6,957 bases of DNA, taken from an uncultured Chthonomonas sp. Lineage in GTDB: Bacteria > Armatimonadota > Chthonomonadetes > Chthonomonadales > CAJBBX01. Position numbers and translations under genes: made by a program. The stretch covers positions 1 through 6,957 of the forward strand of contig CAISOI010000462.1 in assembly GCA_903886985.1 (NCBI GenBank), read 5' to 3'. Each line of letters starts with the position of its first letter. Positions within the stretch are counted from its first letter, which is position 1. The notes below the pieces were generated by a model, which was not told the DNA's origin, ran no database searches, and saw only the letters and a list, made by a program, of their open reading frames with translations. Shown in pieces: positions 1-5,287 of the stretch.

Positions 1-1140
1 CATACCGCGGCCGTTGTCGCTAACTTCAATAGAAACATATTCTCCGTCTGGAAAGGTGCCTCCCGTTACTGCTTTGGTTGTTACTGTAATGGTCCCGTGA
101 TCTGGAGTTTCTGGGATTGCATTATTAACAAGGTTGTATACTGCGCGCTCTACAAGGAATTTGTCGAGTTTGAAAATGGGGATATCGGATAGGTTCAGGA
201 CAATGTTTATGTCCTTTCGTTCTGCCACGTGGGCGAGCGACTTCATCTGCTTATCGATGATCTCGTTCAGATCGTGCGGTTCAATGAGTGGTTCGCTTAT
301 CGCACCCTTTTGAGCATCGGCAATGCGCTGGGTAAATGTTTGAACTTCTTTAACTTGATCTTGGATCATGGAGAACTGTTCAATGTAGTCCATTCGTAAG
401 TAATTTGTAGCTGCTCTGATCTTATCCGCAACGTCGGCGGGTGCGTCCTCAATGATGTCGTCAAGATCGCTTAGTGTCTTTTCAACGGTTGGTTGAAGGG
501 TATCCACTGCCAGAGAAATAGGGGTCATTTTGTTTTTAATATCATGGCTAAGATCGCCGACTGCATGTGCGACGGCTGCCATTTGCGCCTCTTTGGCGAG
601 GCGTGCGTTCTGAATTGCTGAGGCTGCAATGGACGCAATGATCTCGAGCACTTCCAGATCGTAAAAATCGAATTCGCCGACCTGTTTGTTCAGTACCTGC
701 ATGACGCCGACTGGCGTGCCTTCTTCGAATTTGAGGGGGACGGTCATGATCGACTTGGTCGCAAATCCGACGATGGTGCCAACATCTGTTTTGTGGTCCG
801 GAGTTAGTTGTGGCTCGTTGGTGATGTGTCCCTTGCCGGAATGAAAAACGGAGCCTACCACACCCTCGTTGTCTTTCATGGAACGGCCGACTAACTTGTC
901 TGCGTTGTCTCCGACCACAAATTGAAATATGAGGGAATTTGTTTCAGGTTTGTGAACGTAGATTGTGCCAGCAGAAGCCTGGACTGCTTTCAAAGAGACG
1001 TTCAAAATGTCCCGCAATCGATCATCAAGATCCAGAGTGGAGGATAGATGCCGACTGATGGAATGGACGGCAGCAATCTGCCGGTTGCGTACTTCTACAA
1101 CGTCAACATGTGGCTTCTGATCTGAATTATTGTCAAACAT
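1..1140 (-). CDS. GAF-domain sensor histidine kinase, C-terminus cut by window edge
   Basis: The open frame runs from an ATG at 1140 to the left edge without a stop, giving 380 residues. There is no signal peptide or membrane segment, so it should be a cytoplasmic sensor kinase that autophosphorylates on His and passes phosphate to a response regulator not seen here. Residues about 30-182 fit a GAF domain (start DRLRDILNVSLKAV, later TVPLKFEEGTPVGVMQVLNK, then an ASAIQNARL exit helix). The H-box is DLSHDIKNKMTPIS with phosphoacceptor His199, within the HDxKN..TP variant rather than the commoner HELRTPL. An unusually long helical stretch (about 205-310) follows before the ATPase domain. The N-box is ERAVYNLVNNA (331-341) with Asn336 and Asn340; the G1 box SDNGRGM (374-380) is exactly at the edge, so the F and G2 boxes are missing only because of the window. 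An AAGGA lies 13 bases upstream of the ATG, a rather long spacing. The GAF ligand cannot be told from sequence. Confidence 0.93.
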   Translation of the reverse strand, partial: MFDNNSDQKPHVDVVEVRNRQIAAVHSISRHLSSTLDLDDRLRDILNVSLKAVQASAGTIYVHKPETNSLIFQFVVGDNADKLVGRSMKDNEGVVGSVFHSGKGHITNEPQLTPDHKTDVGTIVGFATKSIMTVPLKFEEGTPVGVMQVLNKQVGEFDFYDLEVLEIIASIAASAIQNARLAKEAQMAAVAHAVGDLSHDIKNKMTPISLAVDTLQPTVEKTLSDLDDIIEDAPADVADKIRAATNYLRMDYIEQFSMIQDQVKEVQTFTQRIADAQKGAISEPLIEPHDLNEIIDKQMKSLAHVAERKDINIVLNLSDIPIFKLDKFLVERAVYNLVNNAIPETPDHGTITVTTKAVTGGTFPDGEYVSIEVSDNGRGM

Positions 1141-1223
1141 TTAGGCAGTTCTATCCTTACGTAACAATTTGGAAAACAAGTACCGTGCGCTGTTCGAGTC
1201 ACTAGATGCGCAACCTGCCTTTA

Positions 1224-1232
1224 AGTATAACA
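1224..1232 (-). promoter_or_regulatory. possible extended -10 promoter for the histidine kinase
   Basis: Read on the minus strand this is TGTTATACT, which fits an extended -10 (TGN followed by TATACT, five of six to TATAAT). The hexamer 17 bases upstream (AGCACG) is a poor -35, as is tolerated for extended -10 promoters. It would start transcription near 1217 and leave a leader of about 77 bases before the kinase ATG. The assignment is by eye only. Confidence 0.3.
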
Positions 1233-1302
1233 TTTTAAGCGTATCTCGTGCTGTTATGTGTGTCACAATAGGTGCAGTTAATGAGATAGTTACTGCCAGA
1301 CG

Positions 1303-1315
1303 GAACAGAATGTTC
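1303..1315. promoter_or_regulatory. inverted repeat, possible operator
   Basis: GAACA-GAA-TGTTC has perfect five-base arms around a three-base centre. It lies about 70 bases upstream of the candidate kinase -10 and about 145 bases upstream of the pseudopilin ATG, a reasonable place for a dimeric regulator. It loosely recalls GAAC..GTTC LexA-type boxes of some bacteria, but the spacing is five bases where those have four, so I do not assign a regulator. Short palindromes also occur by chance. Confidence 0.3.
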
Positions 1316-1398
1316 TCTTCGTTAGTCAGACATACAGGTCTTGTCGGGAAATCAGGAGGAATTTTTCTCTTATCGCCCGAATATACCGGAAGTTTAAG

Positions 1399-1419
1399 GT
1401 CAAATGGTGGGTGTTTGAC
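1399..1419. promoter_or_regulatory. inverted repeat upstream of pseudopilin gene
   Basis: GTCAAA and TTTGAC form perfect six-base arms separated by nine bases, centred about 52 bases upstream of the pseudopilin ATG. The right arm overlaps a TTGACT that resembles a -35 element, but no good -10 lies 16-18 bases downstream of it. It could be an operator or a weak leader hairpin; nothing identifies a binding protein. Confidence 0.25.
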
Positions 1420-1446
1420 TGTCCCATGGTCGAGTATTTCGACCTC

Positions 1447-1453
1447 AAGGAGA
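1447..1453 (+). promoter_or_regulatory. ribosome binding site of the pseudopilin gene
   Basis: AAGGAGA ends seven bases before the ATG at 1461 and only four bases before an in-frame TTG at 1458. The spacing and codon type decide for ATG 1461 as the start. Confidence 0.7.
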
Positions 1454-1460
1454 TCCATTG

Positions 1461-2312
1461 ATGTCGTTGCGCAAAGTGCGGGGTTTTACCTTAATCGAAC
1501 TTTTGACAGTGATCGCAATCATTGCGTTGCTGGCGGCCATTCTTTTCCCCGTTTTTGGTCAGGCTAAAGAGAGGACGCGTCAGGCGACCTGTATGTCGAA
1601 CCTTCACAAGCTCTACGTTGGTGCAACTCAGTACTTTCTGGATAACGGCAAGTGGCCAGAGATGTTGTTTGCGCCTGCGCAGGATGTCTACCGGCTCCCA
1701 GTAACTACCCAAACTGATTACACTAAGAATCCTCCTAATCCCATTAATGTAGTCGATATGGCATCTGTGCGGAGAGGATTTCTCTACAAAACTTATATAA
1801 AAGATGTAGAGGTGTTTCATTGTCCTAATGCAATCGATCGCGATAGAAAAAAGGTGGTTGTAGGATATCTCCCTGGATCCTCGCCATGGTCTAATCTACT
1901 GGGTGGGACAGCACCGACATTTGGAACCGGTCCTTTCACATTTAGCAGCATTCGCCCCTCTTATGACTCCGTACCTGTGCCGTTCTACGCTTATGATAGC
2001 TACGATGTATCATCTTTCATGCTCAATACAGGTAAACAGGCTAAAGACAGCAGCGGTAACCCCGTTTACGAAGTTCACTATACGGTGAACTGGAATGCCG
2101 CGCAGGCACGCGGAATTGACACGCGCCAAGATTTTTCGAATCAGTTTATGTACGGTCGATCACTTAATGCAGAGAAGACGATTCTTACATGGTGTAACTA
2201 CCATGTAACGTCAGGACAGTCCGAAAAATGTCCGACCATTCTTGCTTCCGGTACCGCAAAGGTTTACGATTGGAAACAGTTGCAATCCAAGGGCTGGGGA
2301 TTGTTGAATTAG
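1461..2312 (+). CDS. type II secretion/type IV pilus-like pseudopilin
   Basis: This 283-residue protein has a class III (type IV prepilin) leader: a short basic stretch MSLRKVRG, then processing by prepilin peptidase between Gly8 and Phe9, with the conserved Glu at mature position 5 (Glu13). The hydrophobic helix (about 9-32) would anchor it in the inner membrane before assembly into a pseudopilus. The boundary ILFPVFGQAKERTRQATCMSNL closely follows the pattern of large pseudopilin families in Armatimonadota and Planctomycetota. The roughly 250-residue globular part is tyrosine- and proline-rich and carries FHCPN (119-123), typical of the middle of such proteins, plus Cys44, Cys121, Cys245 and Cys257, which could form disulphides. 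The common C-terminal DG.HG-like motif of DUF1559 is not clear; the C-terminal segment ILASGTAKVYDW may be its counterpart. No secretion genes are adjacent, so it is probably one of many scattered paralogues. The N-terminal assignment is firm; the specific role is unknown. Confidence 0.9.
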   Translation: MSLRKVRGFTLIELLTVIAIIALLAAILFPVFGQAKERTRQATCMSNLHKLYVGATQYFLDNGKWPEMLFAPAQDVYRLPVTTQTDYTKNPPNPINVVDMASVRRGFLYKTYIKDVEVFHCPNAIDRDRKKVVVGYLPGSSPWSNLLGGTAPTFGTGPFTFSSIRPSYDSVPVPFYAYDSYDVSSFMLNTGKQAKDSSGNPVYEVHYTVNWNAAQARGIDTRQDFSNQFMYGRSLNAEKTILTWCNYHVTSGQSEKCPTILASGTAKVYDWKQLQSKGWGLLN

Positions 2313-2358
2313 GTAAGTTGTTGCGAAAACAAAACACGAGCGGAAATTTGATAACAAC

Positions 2359-2384
2359 AACGGGTCCACAATTGTGGGCCCGTT
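2359..2384. terminator. hairpin between convergent pseudopilin and PEP-CTERM genes
   Basis: A 26-base near-perfect palindrome has 13-base arms (AACGGGTCCACAA and TTGTGGGCCCGTT) with a single T/G mismatch, which becomes a wobble pair in one transcript. It lies 46 bases after the pseudopilin stop and 39 bases beyond the PEP-CTERM stop. Neither side has a strong U-tract; the plus side reads ATGTGTTTGG and the minus side GTTGTTATC. It is most likely a bidirectional, possibly inefficient, terminator. Confidence 0.65.
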
Positions 2385-2423
2385 ATGTGTTTGGATGGGA
2401 ATTCATATTCGCTTCTTTTTATC

Positions 2424-3263
2424 TCAGCCTTTGGGCTGTTTGAGTCGACGTCTGATAGTCAGTGGGACACCAATAGTACAAAGACCTATCGCCGCAGCTA
2501 CAACTGAAGTAGGTTCCGGTACGGATCCATAAACTGCGCCCGGATCCATTTGGGTGGGGCCCCCGGAGCCCGAACGACTATTTGTTGCGCCACCACCTCC
2601 AGGAACTGAGAACTTTGCGTTCGGATCCGAAAGTGCAAACACCTCGATAGTGTCGAAGATGAGTGATATCGATCCCATGGAACCTGTGATATTTGTTAAG
2701 CCTGTGCTGATATAGCTAAACGGAACAGCGTAGCCAGAGTTCAGGCTGCCGTCTACCATGAGATCATGTCCACCACCAAACGTCGGTCCGTAGTTGACAT
2801 TGTTGTAGGTTTGAAGGCGGCCGTAGTTATTGGCGACACTTGAAAGCGCCTGCTGCTGAACGAACGATTGCGTCAGGTTAAAAAGGTAGGCGGTTCTCAT
2901 GCTGTCATCATTCGTGACATTGTATGTTTGGGACGTATTCCATGCGTACGGATTGTATCCACCCACCAATTGGGCTGAAAGTCCTGAAGCCGCAACAACG
3001 GATATCACTGTGATTGTGGGGCCGTCTAGCTGTACGGCATTATGGAAATCCTCGGATGTTAAGCCATCACCTGCCGTATGGCTAAAGACATTCCAGAGGT
3101 CGAGAACACCACCTCCCTGCCACACTTGGATCTTCAGCAGATCACTTTGAGATATTAGCTTAGATCCGCCGTATATAGTTTGACCCGTGGCGGTGTAAGG
3201 CATCGTGATTAAGGCAGCCGCAACTAACGCGCTGGCGATAAGGGTTTCTTTTGGCTTATTCAT
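2424..3263 (-). CDS. secreted PEP-CTERM sorting-domain protein of unknown function
   Basis: This 279-residue exported protein begins with a Sec signal peptide: basic MNKPK, a hydrophobic core (about 7-22), and a likely cut after Ala25-Thr-Gly27. The C-terminus is a textbook PEP-CTERM tail: VPEP (248-251), a hydrophobic helix (about 253-270), then RRR (271-273). Such tails are recognised by exosortase, which cleaves near the PEP motif and delivers proteins to the cell surface or extracellular matrix. The body (about 30-215) is rich in Asn, Gly, Ser and Tyr, suggesting a beta-rich surface domain, and a low-complexity Gly/Ser/Pro linker (about 219-247) leads to the tail. I do not recognise the body domain. 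The ATG at 3263 has AGGA five bases upstream; an in-frame TTG at 3287 lacks a comparable site. It has its own upstream promoter-like sequence, so it need not depend on purEK read-through. Confidence 0.9.
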   Translation of the reverse strand: MNKPKETLIASALVAAALITMPYTATGQTIYGGSKLISQSDLLKIQVWQGGGVLDLWNVFSHTAGDGLTSEDFHNAVQLDGPTITVISVVAASGLSAQLVGGYNPYAWNTSQTYNVTNDDSMRTAYLFNLTQSFVQQQALSSVANNYGRLQTYNNVNYGPTFGGGHDLMVDGSLNSGYAVPFSYISTGLTNITGSMGSISLIFDTIEVFALSDPNAKFSVPGGGGATNSRSGSGGPTQMDPGAVYGSVPEPTSVVAAAIGLCTIGVPLTIRRRLKQPKG

Positions 3264-3551
3264 TTTTGTCCTAATATTATTAAACAATACACAGTTGTGC
3301 GATTTGGCTTAAGTAGTATTTGATAGTTACAGCACATTCCGACTTTACACTCATATTGCTATACTTGTTACTCAATATAATACATTTAATGTACCATTAA
3401 TGATGTGTAGAGTCAAGTGTCAAGAGATAGTATCTATAACATTTATCGATAGATGTTCCAGGAGGTTGGGTGGAAATTGAAAAGATTTTGAGCTTAATAT
3501 GTCGGGAATGTAAGGTCTGATTGTGAGTTTGAAGGTAGGCAAACGTTTAGA
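3264..3551. other. AT-rich intergenic region between PEP-CTERM gene and purK
   Basis: This 288-base gap lies between two minus-strand genes. The half nearer the PEP-CTERM gene holds its putative promoter, several short palindromes (3381-3393, 3395-3402, 3444-3451) and a leader of about 118 bases with no recognised riboswitch. No U-tract terminator for purK was found. On the plus strand an AGGAGG at 3460-3465 precedes a 16-codon frame (3470-3520), discussed as a finding rather than called a gene. Confidence 0.6.
3388..3416 (-). promoter_or_regulatory. sigma70-like promoter for the PEP-CTERM gene
   Basis: On the minus strand TTGACT (3416-3411, five of six to the -35 consensus) is followed, after exactly 17 bases, by TACATT (3393-3388, four of six to the -10 consensus). 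A second, perfect TTGACA lies seven bases further upstream (3423-3418) but has no good partner. The -10 is embedded in the perfect 13-base palindrome TACATTTAATGTA (3381-3393), so a repressor bound there would block the promoter. Transcription would start near 3381. Confidence 0.5.
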
Positions 3552-4652
3552 CTAATGAATCAATTTGCTTAAAGACGACGATGTGTCATGGAAATGTGTA
3601 ACATTTTCTGAGCATAATGTCACATGTCCAACCTTTCTTCCGGGGCGAGGAGATTTGCCGTAAAGGTGTAGATGAACTCCGGGTAGTCCTAAGATGGAAG
3701 CAATGTTTGGTATGTCCCCAATGAGATTGAACATCGCGGTGGTGTTCACAGTGGAGGCCGGAGAAGTAGAGCCGAGTGGCAAGCCCGCGATAGCTCTAAT
3801 GTGATTTTCAAACTGACTGCAAACGTTGCCTTCAATGGTGCCATGCCCGGAATTGTGAACGCGAGGAGCCATTTCGTTTATTACAAGTTCTCCGTTGTGT
3901 TCGAATAGTTCGATTGCGAGAACACCGACATAATTAAGTCGTTCCAAAACAGTCCTTGCAATCTCAATAGCCTCCTGTTGGAGTTGCGGTGAGATATCTG
4001 GAGCCGGCGAGATAGATGTGCGGAGGATTCCACCTTTGTGTGTATTTTGGAAAAGGGGATAGAAGGCAGTTTCTCCGGTGGTAGATCGAACCGAAATAAT
4101 GCTCAGTTCTCGTTCGAATGCGACAAAGCTCTCTATAATGAGAGGTAATCCGGGCTGCAGCATATTCCATGCCATGTGAATGTCAGCTTCGGTTTTAATA
4201 AAGACTTGACCCTTACCATCATAACCCATGCGACGGGTCTTCAAAATGCAGGGGAGACCAAATTCATTGACTTGGACCTTTAATTCGTGGAGTGTCTCAA
4301 TGTTGGCAAATCGGGCCGTTGAATGCCCAAGATCTGTGAAGAGTTGCTTTTCCAACAGGCGGTCTTGAGAGTCTCGGAGTGCCTCAATCGGGGGATAAAC
4401 GGGACAATGCACCGAAAGTGCTTCCACAAGAGCAGTGGGTACATTTTCGAACTCATAGGTTATAACATCTAATTCCCTGGCGAAATCAGAAACGGCGGAT
4501 ACGTCATTAAACTCGTATTCGATTTGCCCACCGAGAGCACTTGCTGGCGAATCTTTTACGGGATCCCAAAATCGGAAGTCATGACCTAGAGGAATTCCGG
4601 AAAGTGCAAGCATACGCCCCAATTGGCCGGCACCAAGAATGCCTATTTTCAC
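3552..4652 (-). CDS. purK: N5-carboxyaminoimidazole ribonucleotide synthase
   Basis: PurK uses ATP and bicarbonate to carboxylate 5-aminoimidazole ribonucleotide (AIR) to N5-CAIR in cytoplasmic de novo purine synthesis. The 366 residues match the family length of about 355-390. Visible ATP-grasp features are the N-terminal GAGQLGRM loop (7-14), TYEFENVP (65-72), the nucleotide-binding KTRRMGYDGKGQ (138-149), FERELS (179-184), the metal and phosphate-binding segment INEMAPRVHNSGH (258-270), QFENHIRAIAGLPLG (280-294), and the C-terminal YGK..PRPGRKVGHV (331-344). The start is GTG at 4652, overlapping the purE TGA as GTGA; this places the Rossmann-like glycine loop at the expected position. No strong own ribosome binding site is seen, so translation is probably coupled to purE. 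The stop is TAG. All key motifs are intact. Confidence 0.97.
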   Translation of the reverse strand: MKIGILGAGQLGRMLALSGIPLGHDFRFWDPVKDSPASALGGQIEYEFNDVSAVSDFARELDVITYEFENVPTALVEALSVHCPVYPPIEALRDSQDRLLEKQLFTDLGHSTARFANIETLHELKVQVNEFGLPCILKTRRMGYDGKGQVFIKTEADIHMAWNMLQPGLPLIIESFVAFERELSIISVRSTTGETAFYPLFQNTHKGGILRTSISPAPDISPQLQQEAIEIARTVLERLNYVGVLAIELFEHNGELVINEMAPRVHNSGHGTIEGNVCSQFENHIRAIAGLPLGSTSPASTVNTTAMFNLIGDIPNIASILGLPGVHLHLYGKSPRPGRKVGHVTLCSENVTHFHDTSSSLSKLIH

Positions 4653-5146
4653 TCTGCAACTCTTGGATCAAAATTTTCTAATACCGTGGAAGTCTGATTT
4701 TTTCTAAACTCCGTGACAGCATTGCGGATATCTGGATAGTGGTTGCCAAGTACTGCTGCTGCCAATAGGGCAGCGTTGATGGCGCCCGCTCTTCCGATTG
4801 CCAATGTTCCGACCGGTATTCCGGCGGGCATTTGTACTATGGAGAGAAGAGAGTCCATCCCATTAAGTGCTTTAGACTGGATCGGAACTCCAAACACGGG
4901 GAGTACGGTTTTGGCTGCGACCATACCTGGTAGGTGTGCGGCACCCCCTGCGCCAGCAATAATGATTTCGAGGCCCCGTTCCGAAGCAGACTCTGAGTAT
5001 TGAAATAGAAGGTCAGGCGTTCGATGAGCAGAAACTACGCGAGTTTCGTAGGGGATTCCGAGACGTTCTAAGGTTTCAACGGCGTGGCTCATGGTTTCCC
5101 AATCGGACTTTGATCCCATTATCACACCTACAAGCGGTTTTTTCAT
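4649..5146 (-). CDS. purE: N5-CAIR mutase, catalytic subunit of AIR carboxylase (class I PurE)
   Basis: PurE converts the PurK product N5-CAIR to 4-carboxy-AIR (CAIR), the next step of purine synthesis, in the cytoplasm, usually as an octamer. The 165 residues match bacterial class I PurE. Conserved segments are MGSKSDW (10-16), SAHRTPD (39-45, with His41 matching the catalytic His45 of the E. coli enzyme), AGAGGAAHLPGM (64-75), PVFGVPI (83-89), and SIVQMPAGIPVGTLAIG (102-118). The adjacent purK supports the N5-CAIR mutase reaction rather than direct CO2 use by class II enzymes. The ATG at 5146 has GGAG ten bases upstream. It is the first gene of the operon, has a perfect TATAAT upstream, and shares the four bases GTGA with purK. 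Confidence 0.98.
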   Translation of the reverse strand: MKKPLVGVIMGSKSDWETMSHAVETLERLGIPYETRVVSAHRTPDLLFQYSESASERGLEIIIAGAGGAAHLPGMVAAKTVLPVFGVPIQSKALNGMDSLLSIVQMPAGIPVGTLAIGRAGAINAALLAAAVLGNHYPDIRNAVTEFRKNQTSTVLENFDPRVAE

Positions 5147-5175
5147 CTATCGTTCGCTCCAGAAATTGTATAGCT

Positions 5176-5181
5176 ATTATA
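5176..5181 (-). promoter_or_regulatory. -10 element of the purEK promoter
   Basis: On the minus strand this is a perfect TATAAT, centred in the 11-base palindrome GCTATAATAGC (5173-5183). It would start transcription near 5169 and give a leader of only about 23 bases, enough for the GGAG ribosome binding site but too short for a purine riboswitch. The -35 region at 16-18 bases is poor (around GGGTAA), so either the promoter is activated or the true -35 diverges from consensus. Confidence 0.45.
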
Positions 5182-5275
5182 GCGCACCGAGATGCCGGTT
5201 ACCCTTGGAAAACGCAGGAATAGGGAGTGAGTAAGTTCAATTTTAGACTCGATTAGGTTGAAATAGTTAGATATT

Positions 5276-5281
5276 AGGAGG
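5276..5281 (+). promoter_or_regulatory. ribosome binding site deciding the TTG start of the GH4 gene
   Basis: A perfect AGGAGG ends six bases before TTG at 5288. No ATG lies near it, and the protein from this TTG begins exactly as expected for the family (MAKITLIGAGS), so the non-ATG start is well supported. I could not find a convincing promoter for this gene in the 141-base gap to purE. Confidence 0.8.
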
Positions 5282-5287
5282 TTCGTT

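Larger units (their letters stand above)
1141..1460. other. divergent intergenic region between kinase and pseudopilin genes
   Basis: This 320-base stretch separates two divergently read genes and must hold promoters for both. Visible items are a possible extended -10 for the kinase (1224-1232), a 13-base inverted repeat (1303-1315), a second inverted repeat (1399-1419), and the pseudopilin ribosome binding site (1447-1453). A perfect AGGAGG at 1354-1359 on the plus strand has no ATG, GTG or TTG at a usable distance and appears unused. A 105-codon minus-strand open frame (1458-1141) fills the region and ends directly before the kinase ATG, but it lacks a ribosome binding site, has no recognisable motif and shows no third-position bias, so I do not call it a gene. 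No convincing plus-strand -35/-10 pair was seen. Confidence 0.6.

Noticed and set aside
1354..1359. Perfect AGGAGG on the plus strand in the kinase-pseudopilin gap
   Set aside because: No ATG, GTG or TTG follows within a usable distance, so it does not mark a gene start.
1169..1567. Plus-strand 132-codon TTG frame upstream of the pseudopilin
   Set aside because: It overlaps the pseudopilin start by more than 100 bases in another frame, has no ribosome binding site and no recognisable motif.
3264..3287. TTG start at 3287 giving the PEP-CTERM protein eight more residues
   Set aside because: The ATG at 3263 has AGGA at five bases and gives a normal signal peptide; the TTG has neither advantage.
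3539..3550. GCAAACGTTTAG, resembling the core of an E. coli PurR operator
   Set aside because: It lies just past the 3' end of purK rather than upstream of purE, and the outer bases break the symmetry, so it is most likely a chance AAACGTTT palindrome.
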